DNA of 64,000 nucleotides from positions 30,646,680-30,710,679 of the forward strand of contig CM067066.1 in assembly GCA_033980235.1 (NCBI GenBank). The letters are read 5' to 3'. The position numbers and the translations under genes are program-made. Positions 11,260-24,581 of the stretch are shown here, piece by piece. The notes beneath the pieces are model-generated. The model was not told the DNA's origin and did no database searches. It was given only the letters and a program-made list of their open reading frames with translations. The stretch's first letter is position 1. Each line of letters begins with the position of its first letter. The DNA is from Diadema setosum (Eukaryota; Echinodermata; Echinoidea; Diadematoida; Diadematidae).

Positions 11260-14200
11260 TCTCCCGCTTTCTGTAGGCAAACGATATCGCCAAGCAGCAT
11301 GCATGCACATTTCTGTAAAAGGTTTAATTGGGCCTACCTCATTTCAATGAACAGAAAACAGGAAGAAAAGGGACATAGTGGAAGACGAGAAAGGTCCAGG
11401 AGCTAGGCCTCATGAAGATACACCCACTTTTCAGAGTACTTGTATGGTCTCAAACTGGCATGGTGGAGGCTATTCTTTTTAGCACGTGTCGAACTTCACG
11501 AGCACCCTAGCTTATGCCTATGCAAAATAGCACGTATAAGAATCCAGACGGGGAAAAACAAAATGCACACAGCAAAGCTTTCCGTTGTATGTAGGCAGTT
11601 GTCAGCTGTAGTGTGATTACAAGCACACTACTGAAATTCATTTTAATGGACTATGATAGCCCGGAAATCAACGCGTCCCCACATGCCGGGCAAAGTTCAC
11701 CAGAGAGCAACGCTAACATTACCGATTACCAATAATAAGCCCTACATTTTCCCCGTGTTATCGGTATCGCTTATCAATAATCATATCCCGCACTGTCGCA
11801 ATTGGCACAAATGGTTTACTACATGAGCTCATTATCAGCGAATTGACGCTCCGCATTAAAAAAAAAAAGAAAGCTTCTTGGAATAACATATTCAAAATAC
11901 GCTGCTTCTTTAAATTTTACTTTAAATTTATGCATGATTTATTCACGAAAGCTTCCGTACCAATGGTAAAACTTGCCGGAGGATTAACGTATCCAACTAC
12001 TAATAAATACAGGTGATGGCGGGATGAGAAGACTACTGTAGCTTGAGATGTCACATTATTGTGTACAACGATATGAAGAAAGTATAAAGAAAATTCAACA
12101 TACATAATGTATTGTATTTTCACTTTTCCCCCAGAACAAAAGAACACTCGACTTCTCTTTTTCAGAAGGCAAGGTGAATAATATTACGCTTAACATAGTT
12201 AATTACACCAGTAACAAGTCGAAGAAATGTGCACTTTATTCAAAAAGTAAAGCTTTGTGAAATTCTTTTTATTTTCCTCATATCGTTCTACAAATGTGAC
12301 ATCATACGCTGTAGTAGTTTTCTTATTCAGCAGTGATTGCGCAGATAATTTAAAAATTAATAAGTTTTGAACGGATTGTCGGATTTTCCTCAAATTTTCA
12401 CTGATGTGTTCTACTAATATTGCTGCATTCAATCAATCCACATGTCTATGAAGGTGAACTTGTCCTTTAATATCGAAAGCATGTGCAATCCAGTATTCCA
12501 GGGAGGTGTCTCACCTCCCTGAGTATTCCAAGGGTCTGAAATTTACCATCATGGTTCCTTTCATGTGGGACACACTCAAGCATCCAGTGTATGATATTGA
12601 TATCACACACACACACACACACGCGCACGCGCGCGCGCGCACACACACACACACACACACTTTTGTGATGTTCCTTATTTGAATTTCATTCAATATCAGT
12701 AAATATCAGCATCATGCTCACAACGAAACGAATATAAACGAAACTAACCAGTTTTCTTCTTCAAACTAATTTGTGCTGCCAACTCACATTTTTGAATATG
12801 CAATGAAATATTTTATGCAGAATCATACCATGTATACGACAGTGATACAAGATTCCACATAAATCTCATAATACAAAAATACACACACACTATGGGTGTT
12901 TAAAAAACAAACACTTCCCACGTCTGATCCTTAATAGTTCGACAACTACACATCAGATAGCACTGTCATTGATATGAGTAATAGCTGAACAGTGTACAAT
13001 TTAGTTGGAGGTGATTTGAAAATGAAAGCATAAATCAGGCAGAGCAAGAAAAATAAGTGAAAGAGGGATAGAGAGAGCACATAACAAAATAGGAGATAAG
13101 AAAATATTCAAGAAACTAAGATACAAAACAAGGACGGGCCTTTAATGAGTAAAACCTTTGAATAGATCAATGTTTATCACCAGTGTCCTTCTTGCACCAA
13201 ACATAATAATCTTATTATTGTACTTACTTGAGCAGTTTAGAGGCAACTGCATGCAGTAGTTGGCAAGACTTGATTATCATAAATCGTACATCCGAATCCT
13301 GCGCGGTGAGTACTTCCTTGGATAAAATGTCTAGTCTATCACGTCCCTAGTATGACTCTATCACACATGTATAAGTGAGTATCTAGACACAAACAGTCTT
13401 GAAAGTTCCACCTCACTGCTCTTTAAGTGAGCCCCAAGGATAACAGCGCTTAACACATCAAAGAAATGAGCCATTCAAATGTGATACCTGTGCAGCAGCC
13501 GAGATCTCGAGTCAATAAGCTCGGTCCGGTTTTCGCTGGATCACAGATTTCCTTTTACAGTTTAAGACCCACTTTACGCCCGAATAGCCTGCCCGGGCGG
13601 TACTTACAGAATAATAACGGCCTGGCAGTAGTGGTATTCGTATTGGAAGATTAATGTAACGAACATAAAACTTTAAATAAATAATGCTTGGTTTCAGGTA
13701 AATGATGGTGTTCGGGGTAGCTGACATGCTTAGAATTTAACTTTGCCAAACGCTTGCCACTGCAGAGGGGGAGAAAGTCCTTAATGTATCGTCAGAAATT
13801 AGAATCATTTGACAGATCTACATCAGTATGAATAGATATTTGTTTGTTTTTGTGTCTTTGTAGAAACCATGGGAAAAGAGAAAGTGTATGTAGGCTACTT
13901 TACAATAGAAACGTTTACATCAGAGATGTCGATGTATGGCAATTTGTCAATCAGTTGCAAGGTCAACGCTAGAATTTCATCAATTCAATCAATTTGAATG
14001 ACAGAAATGTGCATGTGAACTTTAAAGCTAAATGTGTGCTTTAACAATCATGAAACTCCTGCGCTCATTCACGGTATCACGTTCTACGTGAATATTGTAT
14101 ATTGAATAAGAATAACTTCACATGAAAGCATTGGTTCCCTTTCATTGTGATTTATCTTACGTGACCACTAAGAAAGCATTTAAATGCACATCAGCAAACT

Positions 14201-15900
14201 ACCAAAGGATAAAGCTGCTGACCATGCTCACTTTCTGTCCCGGAAGTATAGGTTGTAGTTCCAACAGATTATTAGCGATGAGAACTATCATAATATTATG
14301 ACAATATATGTATTTTAGATTCCCCCGCCCAAATTCAAACCCAGGAAGGGGAGTTGGTGGAAGCAGAGATCTAGTTCTTGGGAGGGATTTCTGAGCAACA
14401 AGAATACTCCGTTTGTTATTGTTTCACTAAAATTCGATATAATCAGAAATAGTGTTATGCATGTAGTATACCATCTTTGCGCTTTGGGACATTTTTGCCT
14501 TCCTTTCATTTGATTGCACTTATGTAGATGTTATATGATATATGAATGTATTACTCTACTTCTACGGCAGGCTTGATTAATGTTAGGTTGTAATACTAAT
14601 TTGTAGAATAAGTATTGCACATCTATATGCGAGTGATTGCAGTGCTCTCCCATCAAACAGATACAAATGCAACATGCCATTGTAAGTGAAATCTCTGTGA
14701 TTATTTATGAAAACCAGTTCCAGGTTGTCCATCACAGCTCATGATACACAGCGTCAAAGCACAACCGGGCGACCACTGCCATTAGCTGTCGCTGCAAAAA
14801 GCCAGACCCCCTACACGACTGCTTGACCACAAGCACATGCAAATACCAGAACGATAAGTATGCGATGCACTTAACGATACCCAGCGATTGATGATTGAAC
14901 GACGAAGAATTTGATGTGGTTCTTAGAGAGAGATGCATCATTCGGTCAACAAATAATTACGATTATACTGTACTAATAGTTGGATTGGATTACTTTTTTC
15001 TTAGTAATGTCCCTTGTCTGCCTAATCATTAGCACATGTCTTTGACGTGAGCTAATAATGCTGACCCTTTACTCAAACATGATTTTTTTTCTACTATTCA
15101 GTATAATGTCATCCAAAATGATATAAGTATCACTATTTGAAAATAAGAAAGGAAATGGCTAGTAAGGTACAATAACAATGATAACGAAGGGGGAAGGTTA
15201 TGTGTTTAATTGGTTGTTACATGAATATGAAATGTGCGTCATCGTTTTATTCGATATCGTGACCCCTTTCCTGATGTAAGAGATGAAATGAAAACTACAT
15301 GGTTCTAAAAAACAATACCATATCCGCCTCAGAGCAAGTATTTCAGTTAAAGGATTGATAAGTGATATTATAACAAGTTGTAATGCACCTTTTTAAAAAT
15401 TTTACTCACAACACGTGCCTAACACATGATCTGGCTATCGCAGGTCGGAATTCTCATGGGTAGTATAAAATCTGCTCCGTAGAAAATTCACATTTTCATT
15501 GCGGAAATTCGCTTGACACATTGCTTTGACAACGTACTTTTTATAATCATGGACATGCTGACAAGCGCAACTGCATTTTCAGCTTATGTTTATGATTGGC
15601 TATCTGTTTTTGTCATCTGGTTTGGATGTGCTTTAAACAAGATATTTAAAGCATCTTGGTGAATTTTAGCCTTTAATAGCTTTCACCTACAGCTAAAGTT
15701 GTAAAATAATATTCTATATCGATTGGAACTTAATACTTGTTGGTATGTCAGGCTTACATTTCGAAATACATTGTACAACTAATCAAAAGCTGCATGTGAA
15801 GACTCCAACAGTGGTGGGATTTTTTTAATTATTATTTTGCAAGAAAACGCGTATGTGTTTTCTTGGGTGTGTATTGGGTACAAGAGTGATTAAAGATATG
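11260..15900. other. Intergenic stretch between the two GRHPR-like genes
   Basis: Apart from a microsatellite at 12605-12660, I see no gene, RNA or structured repeat here. The 3' UTR of copy 2 must begin near 15945 and run leftward; a weak ATTAAA (minus strand) lies at 15824-15829. Confidence 0.5.
12605..12660. repeat. (AC)n-(GC)n alternating purine-pyrimidine microsatellite
   Basis: CACACACA, then CGCGCACGCGCGCGCGCGCA, then CACACA. Over 50 bases of strict purine-pyrimidine alternation, Z-DNA prone. Confidence 0.9.
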
Positions 15901-15945
15901 CTCTCAAATGATCATCAACTCCTCAAAACACTTCCGTCCGAAATG

Positions 15946-16196
15946 TCAGAGAATCATTGCTGACACCATCTTGGAATTTCCTATTCCAGCAAGGAGATTC
16001 TCGACTGCAGTGGTGAACATTTTGTCGAATGCTTCGGTCGTGAACACTCCGCAGTGGGGCGTGACGATCACGTTCTGCATCGTAAACAGGACGTGGTCGT
16101 TTGGTAGGGGCTCGGGTTCGACCGTGTCGAGAGCAGCCCCCGAGATCGTCCCGCTCTCTAAAGCTTCGATGAGGTCATCGGTGTTGACTAGTGGTC
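15946..16196 (-). CDS. GRHPR-like copy 2, exon 5 (terminal)
   Basis: 251 bases after acceptor CTCAAAG, ending at TGA (15946-15948). Encodes [16 protein letters not shown], the EPEPLP Glu282 and the [12 protein letters not shown]is301 motifs, then the C-terminal helix to MVSAMIL. A SINE lies in the intron about 90 bases from this acceptor. Confidence 0.91.
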
Positions 16197-19100
16197 CTTT
16201 GAGTAATAGAAATGGCAGGACATATAAACGATATTACAATATATACTGCATAGATCTATTGTTTAGGTACGAGTTTCTTCACTTTGTCTCCCTCTACAAA
16301 TTAAATTTGTTAAGATCGCAACTGCTGATCTGTAAATTAACAAATATGTCGGAAAAAAGGAACCAGTGGGACTCAAACCTGTCACCTACTGCTTTCCGGG
16401 CAGCGACACTACCACCAGGCTGTCCCTGGTTCCCGGCAGTGACACGATGAACATGGAACAAATACCCAAGCTCCGAAATTCCGACATTGTTATGTTAAGT
16501 AGTCCAAGGCGGACGAGGCTTTCTTTCATCTATTGATTCGTTACAAATTTCAATTTGAAGACAGGTCTGGTATATACAGATGAGTATAACTTGGATGTGA
16601 TCAGACAGTGATGAAAACGAGATAGTAGTTGCTTCTAATGAAAAAAAAAATCACGCCTCTCAGTTTTTATCGTTGCAATAGGTATTTCCATATTCGAATT
16701 ACCGTGGTATTAAATATCCCTTTAATTTGTTGTCAACGTTCTTACTGGCGACATATAACGATAAAAGATGCAGCGGTAAATCACTTCGTACCATTCTCAC
16801 TTACAAAATACCGTGGTACACTGTATTTCTGGGAAGCACTGCGTATGTTCATAGCTCCAACAGGAAAGACACAGTAGATCATGTGAGAAAAACATCGATG
16901 TACGATCGGTGGCATTTCGTGACGTCACCATCGATGGGAATGGACCTAACAGGTGCATTCACAAAGGTGCGTTTACAATGGACCCATTCACACTTGCGTT
17001 TAATACTACAGTATTACGGTCTTTCGTAACGTAAAAGCAAATAGGGCTACACCGCGAATGCCGTGGTACAAGGGTGGTAATTCAAACTTCGCGCCAAATA
17101 CGCAAGCGAGATTTGAGTGTGACATTGAGTTCTCAAATTCTTTTTAAGCACCATAATTTGCATGAGAAAAAAAAACACCACATTGAATTTCCTGTATTGT
17201 TTTTTTTTTCAATTGGATCATTACAATGAATCTAATTGAATTGATCTGAATTGAATTGAATTGAATTGAAACATGACACGAAATACCATCTGACACACTT
17301 CCTCTCTTCTCTCCATACCATGGTATATCGTGAATGAAAACGATACCAAATGAAATACGATTGTATTATACAGTGTATTACTTTAGTATTTTCGCCAATG
17401 ACGACGGTACCTATAAATTACTTTGGTACATAATGTGAATGCACCTATCGATGGTGAAATATGACGGTATATTGTCTCGCAGTACTCCGTATACTGTGAA
17501 AACAAATCTAAGCAAGCACCGCGAAACACTGAGGCATTTGAGATGATAATTCAAACTTTGCAACCTGTGTCACAAAATGGCACGAAGCGCACAGCAGGTA
17601 TTTCTAACGTGACCTGGCACACCGGGTGTCTTTTCCCCTTTCCCGTTGCGAGGATGCGCATTGATTTTGTTCTGTTTTGTTTTGTGTGTGTGTGTGTATG
17701 CTGGTCGAAGTTTACTGTTATGACAATCAACTTGAGCATGTTTTATTTTCTATAATCATATATCTAAATATCAGAGCAAAACACTTTGTGGGCTGATGTG
17801 TAGAAATTAGTGTTTAAATAAAAAACAGAACAAAGCAAAACAAAACAAAACGGACCTCTGGCAATGTTGATCAGAATCGATGTGGGCTTCATCAGTTTCA
17901 AGCGATCTTTGTTCATCATGTTCCGCGTTTCTTCAGTCAGAGGAGCGGTCAACATCAGAAAATCGACTTGTGGTAACAGCGCCTCCAACGTCGGACAATA
18001 CGTTGCTCGGACGGATTGTTCTATTTCAGTTGATCTGTTTGACGGGGTGGGGAACAGAAAAAAAAACAACAACAAAAAGAAAAAGAGGTGATGTTAGCAG
18101 TAGTGGTAGTGGTTGTGGTATTATCAGATGAACTGGTGGCGGCATGGTTAGTATATAAAGCAGTTGCATTTGTAGCTGTTAATCATGGGAAGTAGCACTG
18201 GAACAGAGGTAGCTGCCGTTTGTATCATAAGCAAGAGCATCAGTTATAGTAGTTGTAGGAAAGTACGGGAAAGGAAAGGAGACTGACTTAGTGGCTGGGG
18301 TACAGGTGGTGGTAGCGGTTTATTTACAGTTACTTTAGAAGAAGAAGCAACAGTTGAACCAGCAGTCGTAATATATGGAACAAGTAGAAGATGAGAGTAG
18401 CACAGTTTGTTATATGGAATGTGACATGTCAATATTGATAATGTTAACAATACCAATATTTTCCAGGATATACTAAAGACAACAATAAATATATCACCAT
18501 CAGAATTCAATAATATAAGCGTGATTACCATTACCGTATAATCATGCACTATTAGTAATAACAGCAGGTGTAATCTATAAGTAAACATTAATAGGGCTGT
18601 GGAACAGGAAGGAGAGGGGGCAAGAACCCTCCCCCACACATTTTTTTTTTTTTTGGAAAAAAAAAACACGACAAATACAATAAATCTTACAGAAGAGGAT
18701 TCCATCAGCAGATATTCTCGTAGAAGGGGGAGGGGAGGGGTGTTATTGATCTGAATCCATCATCAGCCCTTTATTACTATATACTGCAGTGGAGTTGAAT
18801 GATATGAGCATGGAGCTACAAACGAAGAGGCAGAAGCTTTATAACGTTAGTGGTGGTCCCAGGAAAAGGTAGCGATATTCCGTAAATTGAACTCGAATCA
18901 GTGTGAGATGATACTATAAATACTATAACATTCTTTCCAAAGATTCACCTCTGTCTTCGGTTGTAATAGAGCACCTTCATATCAAACCCCGTAGCGCGCT
19001 TGGCCACCTCCAGTCCGATCTTTCCCAGACCAACGATACCCAGGGTTGAATCGTAAAGGTTTTGTCCGAGATACTGCCGAGACTTCGCTGCGTCCATGGG

Positions 19101-20870
19101 AGACCCTGCATGGTAGGTCCTTGCAACTCCCTGCACTGACAAACGTGGCAATGCAAATAATGTGGCAATTCATAATACACTTATTTGAATCCGTCCAATC
19201 ATATCAAAGCTCTATACTAGTAGCTGATTTAAAAAGGGGAGATAATGTAGAGGGCGCTTTACAAATTTAATGTCCCATGCGATCGCAGTTTCGGTTGTGC
19301 AGGATCATTTTGCAGAGCTGCGTGTACGCCTTCCTTTCGACCACATTACAAAACTCCTTTGTTTTTCTTTTCTTTTCTTTTCTTTTCTTTGCTTTTCTTT
19401 TCTTTGTTGCTGGACAAGAAGCAATGACATGATTCAGACAACAACCCATAGTCTGTATAAAGGGACTAGAAGTGGCTTAAAGCAAAACAAGCAACGATTT
19501 CTTTCCTGTGGGCCCTACATTTTACCTCTAATGTTTCTAATAAGTCATTTCGGAGTTAGCTCATGGGCACATTGGTCCGAATGACCTTTCTTTTTTCTCA
19601 GTCGGTTAGGGGCACTTCACTTGTTTTCAGAGCGACATACTCAGTAATGCATAAGTTTTACGTAACAACTTCTGGGATTTATCAATCCTGTTCAAACAAA
19701 GAATGAACTTGCATAGACCACTGATGACCAGAATGATCTGTCAATTAACACTTGGGAAAGCATCCATTTCATTATTTTTCATTGAATGTATTAATAATCT
19801 TTCTATTGTTATTGCCAAATACCACTTATGCTGTCAGGTGGATATGCTGGCAAGCAGCATTTATAAGGATTACATGAATAATCATTACATCACAGATGCT
19901 TATCCCAGTAAATTTAAAAACCAACATGTCTGTTAGTACAAATGACCTTTTTTCTGCTCATGCGCAAAGTGGAACTGCGAACTGGCTAATATCTGCTCAT
20001 CATCCCACAATATACACGTCCAAAATATCATTTAAACAAAAACCTTACCCTGCTTATTATATTCTCTATTTGTTTGTGTTCGAAGTCCTCCTTTTTCAAA
20101 GTCCACATCTATCTTTCCGAATTTGTTATTAAAACGTTTTAAGCGCCTCACTATTTTTTTTTTCATTTTCTGTCCCTTATTCAGCACGACCTACCCCGCT
20201 ATTATAAAGTTTCAGAACTTACTCTCAGGTAGCCGTCTTGCTGCAGCCAACATTAGGGTGAATCCCATGTCCGCCGTACTCTTTGTCACAGGGTCAGGTG
20301 TGTATCCCAACCTCACTCCAAACTTTTTTAAAAGTGGGAGGTTGATGTGATCCAAGCCTACGCTTGCCGTTGAATAGACCTTCGGAAGGGAAGAGAATCA
20401 AATCGATTCAAAGCCATGTAAATCTTACGATATGACTGTTAGAAAACCAGTACTATTTTGATTGTACACATAGATAATCAATTAAAATGACAATAATTTA
20501 AATATGATGGACATGAATAATATTCGGCTACCTAAAGATAAATCTGAAAGACAAAAATGGCAACGTATACAACCAAAACTGAAAGAACACAGGATTATAA
20601 ATTTGAGTGATGAACATAGAAATCGACCACAAAAACATAACATAATTATACATCAGAGCTCTACACCAATTTCTTTCTCTGGTGGCCCGTTTGGACCAAT
20701 AAAATCTATGAATTTGAAATGTTAGTGGCCCCAAAAAGGGAAATGTAAAAATTCATTGTGAATGTTAGCTGTCAAATTGGGCTACCAAAAAAGGCTTTTA
20801 GGAAATTTGGTGGCGAAACATAAATTATAAGTGGCCCCGGGCCATCGCTGATGTCGATCCCTGTATGACA

Positions 20871-20923
<53 letters not shown>

Positions 20924-23900
20924 GCGCATGCATACAATTTCATTATATTCCGATATGCATCGTACTGTTTAGGTACTGTGATATAATGCAATGTAATATC
21001 ACAGAATGTAATACTATCAATACATCAGAAGCACATTCATACTGAAGTAGAAAGGCTAAGGTCCCATCTTCTGTCTCGATTAAATCTGCTGAAATTACTA
21101 CATCGATTTTATCCTCCAGACACGCTTGCGCATCGTGACGTCACTTTGAGAAGCAAACCTAGCTGCAAACACAGCTGCTCTTCACCGTAGCCAACCGTGC
21201 CATGACTTTGAATTTGGTGAAGGGTATCAAATGAATGTTGGGATCTCATTAGCCTCTTATCGACGGCCCAGGGGCTGTTGCTGGAGTCCGTGTAGTTGGT
21301 ATCGAAATTATTATTTTTTTTTGAAGCGAGATAGCTAAACTGGTTACCCGGATATTGGGTTTATCTGGCTTGCATCACTCACCAGAAATTTCACCTTGAT
21401 ATCGATTCTTCGGACTTCAACAGCGCCAGAGTCGTAACTCGACAAGAGGCTAGTATCCCAGTCTGACTATATCGGAGCACTGATCAGTGGCTAGGAGATA
21501 TAGTTGTGACCTTGCGGAGACTCGCTGTTCTCCTTAACACGAACAACCCTGCCTCCAGAGAGGCGCAGGAGAATCAAACATGTTTGATTTTTTTTTGAGA
21601 CCTTGTCCAGTTTCCAGCTGGTCTCTGAGACGTCTCCATCAGTTGCGGCTACGTCGCGGAGACTAATTTTGTCCGTGACGTCTCCAAGAATTCTCCGCAA
21701 CCTCCAGATACATCGCGCGACCAAAGCTCGGTCCAGGCCACAAAACGCAGGGTAGCCTTGGGGTATAGCTTCCGGCAAAGATCGTTCTCAAGAGAAGATT
21801 GTGTCTGTTAAGACGCAACACGGTGGACAGCCTCCGGAGAGCCTCCGGAGAAATCTTACCCTGCGATCACCCAGGGTAGATGCGGGGTAGCTTCCGGAAA
21901 ACCGCCGGAGAAGGTGTCCGTTGTCCGCTCAGACGCTCACGGGGTGAATCTTACCCGGAGGCCTCACGTGAACTCGATGAATGGCCATATAAATGTCAGG
22001 TGACCAGCGCCACACAAATCTTGTGTTTACCCCGACTAGACGTCGTGCGAAACAGTGCTGTGTGTATAATTACCTACGTACATCGTGTATAATTATACAG
22101 TCGTCCCATTCATCGAGTTCTGTGATTTGGATGGTATCGCAATACAGTCGCACTGATCGTATATTATGTGTTTGATTTTTTGACTTATACTTTCTTTATT
22201 TTTTTTTTCGAAAGAGAAATAAATAAAAAATGCGTTTGTACTGTAAGCATATTCTAAGGAAAAACAGTAGGCCTAATTCAAACGCATTTTTATGTGCCTC
22301 TATCAGTATCAGCACATTAGTACACAATCATGCTACTGCAATGGCAATGATGTGAAATGCTTCCATTTCTAGTGTACGTGATATTAGCGGTAATTGGACA
22401 GGGACAGCGTATTCTTCCCGGAGAAGGTTACAATACGGAGTTTTCGCTACACGACGGGAAGACCGAGAATACGCGGAAGCAATCAGCTGTGACAGTCCCC
22501 GTACTCGGACTCCCGTCCCCGTATCTAAGCAGTTTCGCTTTCCTGTACAGGACAGGTGAGGCGTGGGGACAAGATCGCTGATTGGCTGGCTGGCTGGCTG
22601 ACTCACCCCTGCCCAGCATCGGGACCGAAAACTATTTTGGCTGAATATTGTACTCGTTTTCCCCAGGACGGTACGCTTCTCGGATTTGATCATGCGCAAA
22701 AGCAAATTTGGCACACGGCACGCTCAAATCGCGGCCGCGTCGTGCTTACGAAAACTCCCTTTTACCTAGGTTAGAACGGGACACTCATTATTCACCCCGT
22801 GTTTATAAAATCTGTGGAATCAGCATGGAGTGATTCTTCTCCGGAGAACAGACAGAGAGGTCTCTAAAGGCGGGGCTCAACTGGCGACCGAGATGTTGCG
22901 GAAATGTTTCCGCGACTGAGAAGACGTCTGGACGCCCCCGCGACGTCTCGGAGAATAAATTTTCACCTTGTTTGGAAAAGTCTCGGACGTCGTCCTGGCC
23001 ATGGGATCGCCTTCTTGGTGAGCGCGCAAGCCATTTTTTAGTCTTACGAGTCGCGGCGAATAACCTGTCGCGGCAAGGAGACGTCGCCAATGAGATAGGT
23101 CCTTTAGGCTAGAACAATTAAGAGATTTTGTACCGGGAAAAGTTGACGATTATTAATCAGCCGCGAAAAAGAAAGTAGGCTATAAACCCAAGTAGGGCCC
23201 TACGTCATCAATCAGACAACCTGTAAGCCGACAATGTAGTTTAGTTTAGGGCCTATTTACATTCTTACAGCGTATCCCATTCGAGATTATTGCGTTGACT
23301 GTAATCATGGGTGTGGCGGGGGGGGGGGGGGGTGCGTTGGTACGAATGCACCCCCTTCAGACCCTATAAAAAGATACCTTTTTTTGTCAGTTGAAGAAAC
23401 CCGGAAGTGGAATCAGAAAGTGGCGCTGAAGGTCCCCTCCCCCCTTTTATTTTTTTTTTTGCTTGTTAGCTGATGAAACCCGGAAGTGGAACCAGAAATA
23501 AAAACGCACCCCACCCCTTGAAAAAAAAAAAAAGCTAGTGACGGTCCTGTGTAATCCAAAAAGATAGTAAAACTTGAATGGAGAGATTTAGAACTCATTT
23601 GAAACATTACTTAACCCCCCCCCCCCCCTCATACACACACAATAGAATTGGGAAAATTAGTATTCGATTTTTTTCTGTAGATGTTATTCCCTAAAGCCAT
23701 ATTCCATGTGCATTTTTTTTTTTGAATAGGTAAGACGAATTGACTACTAAATAAGTAAATTGACTACTAAATTTACTGACTACATTTTACAGCAATACAT
23801 GAAACAACAGCATTTATAACGGATGTAGTCCAGCATGGGGGCACTGTAGCATAGTATATAAAACTTCAGACTCCCAGTCGGTGGACCCGAGTTCCAGTGC

Positions 23901-24488
23901 TTACGTCCTTGGACTATAGTTTTTTTGTTTTTTGTTTTTGTTTTTGTTTTTTTTACCCACCATGTCCCTCTCGACCCAGGTGTATAAATGGGTACATGGC
24001 AACGCTAGGGTACTAATAATGGCAGGGCTCTCTGATAGAGCAGTGGAAACACTGAAGAGGCTACAGTCGATAAATAAGACCTTATCATTAATTAATGTTT
24101 CATTTTGTGAATCATGGCTATTCCAAGCTTTTTGGTATAGCGGATTCCTTGTCTACAAAATAATTAACTTCTTCAATTCCTGTCGATCACTGCTTTGCTG
24201 CTGCTATGTAGTGTAACGTAGTATATTTTCAAAGGGCATCGACGTGCTCACCCGGAGGTTAGGCATGAACTGCATTTCCCTTTCGGTCAATGTTGGCGGG
24301 TGGTAGGGCGAAGTGATGATCCCGAGAACCCGCTGCGAGTATCTCTCCGGATCGACCAGAAACTCCTCCCAAAGAATCGTCTCGTAGTCTTTGCTCAAGT
24401 CTTTCAGGCAGGGCAGCTCTTCTACACTGGCCCGAGCGAACGCACAAATGATGACAGGCCTGTCGCTTTCTGACTCTACTGGAGCCAT
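15946..24488 (-). CDS. GRHPR: Glyoxylate/hydroxypyruvate reductase-like gene, copy 2 (complete, 5 exons)
   Basis: Complete D-2-hydroxyacid dehydrogenase of the GRHPR type. Exons 24252-24488, 20223-20379, 18949-19135, 17856-18034 and 15946-16196 join in frame (1011 bases, 336 aa, close to the ~328 aa of the vertebrate enzyme). Residues 1 to about 110 form the start of the substrate domain. The Rossmann loop is G167-L-G169-K-I-G172, followed by N190-R191-R192, which suggests NADP(H). Predicted catalytic residues are Arg253 (INIARG), Glu282 (EPEPLP) and His301 (TPHCG). The PHCG is unusual, since PHIG is common in the family. The start is chosen at an ACCATGG context where homology begins. A TATA-like element at 24582-24588 lies upstream. 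Expected role: cytosolic or peroxisomal glyoxylate and hydroxypyruvate reduction. The C-terminus (MIL) shows no clear PTS1. Confidence 0.92.
16285..16434 (-). mobile_element. tRNA-derived SINE in intron 4 of GRHPR-like copy 2
   Basis: On the minus strand a tRNA-like head shows an A-box-like TGGTGGTAGTG and a near-perfect B box GGTTTGAGTCCC, followed by a non-tRNA body. The body end (TGTCTCCCTCT on plus, then AAGATCGCAACTGCTGAT) recurs at 41611-41658, so it is dispersed. Confidence 0.7.
16630..17500. repeat. Possible degenerate foldback region
   Basis: TACCGTGGTA-type phrases recur, and ACCATCGATGGGAATGG / GTGCACC-like sequences reappear near 17430-17455 in inverted form (GTGAATGCACCTATCGATGG). 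The boundaries are unclear. Confidence 0.3.
17236..17270. repeat. (AATTG)n pentanucleotide repeat
   Basis: Short imperfect run of TTGAA/AATTG units in intron 4 of copy 2. Confidence 0.6.
17856..18034 (-). CDS. GRHPR-like copy 2, exon 4
   Basis: 179 bases after acceptor AAACAG, donor GTCCGT. Encodes [17 protein letters not shown] to INIARG with the catalytic Arg253. Nearly identical to exon 4 of copy 1. Confidence 0.91.
18949..19135 (-). CDS. GRHPR-like copy 2, exon 3
   Basis: 187 bases after acceptor TTTGTCAG, donor GTGAAT. Carries the GIVGLGKIG nucleotide-binding loop and VLYYNRRQR. Confidence 0.91.
20223..20379 (-). CDS. GRHPR-like copy 2, exon 2
   Basis: 157 bases, [13 protein letters not shown] to ARRLPE, acceptor CCGAAG, donor GTAAGT. 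Exactly parallel to exon 2 of copy 1. Confidence 0.9.
20872..20920. repeat. (AT)n microsatellite
   Basis: About 48 bases of AT in intron 1 of copy 2. Confidence 0.9.
21480..23100. repeat. Region rich in GAGACGTCTCC / CTCCGGAG motifs in intron 1 of copy 2
   Basis: GACGTCTC, CCTCCGGAGA and CTGGCGACC phrases occur at both 21480-21960 and 22830-23090, partly in inverted form. This suggests the arms of a large, GC-richer mobile element inserted in the intron. No intact coding frame; the end points were not resolved. Confidence 0.35.
23327..23545 (+). repeat. Dispersed repeat with CCCGGAAGTGGA subrepeats
   Basis: GAAACCCGGAAGTGGAA occurs twice about 90 bases apart, each preceded by a TTGT.AG.TGA phrase, next to poly-G and poly-C tracts. 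The same subrepeats occur in inverted orientation at 29745-30070. Confidence 0.55.
23837..24090 (+). mobile_element. tRNA-derived SINE in intron 1 of GRHPR-like copy 2
   Basis: The head reads GGGGGCACTGTAGCATAGTA (A box region), then a B-box-like GGACCCGAGTTCCAGTG. The body has CTCTCGACCCAGGTGTATAA and GGGTACATGGCAACGCTAGG, a layout I associate with echinoderm-type SINEs. It is not a functional tRNA: the acceptor stem does not close. Confidence 0.7.
24252..24488 (-). CDS. GRHPR-like copy 2, exon 1
   Basis: 79 codons, [19 protein letters not shown] to MQFMPNLR, then donor GTGAGC. Phase 0, the same length as in copy 1. Confidence 0.92.
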
Positions 24489-24581
24489 GGTGTCCTGTCC
24501 TTGGAAGCAAGTGTGCTTCGATCACTGTCGACACAAAATAGTAAGAGCTGTTAAAATCTCCCCAATTAACAAGATGACGCG

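Noticed and set aside
16358..16434. tRNA gene on minus
   Set aside because: It is a tRNA-like SINE head with no closing acceptor stem; its body recurs elsewhere.
23837..23910. tRNA gene
   Set aside because: A and B boxes are present but the acceptor stem does not pair and a SINE body follows.
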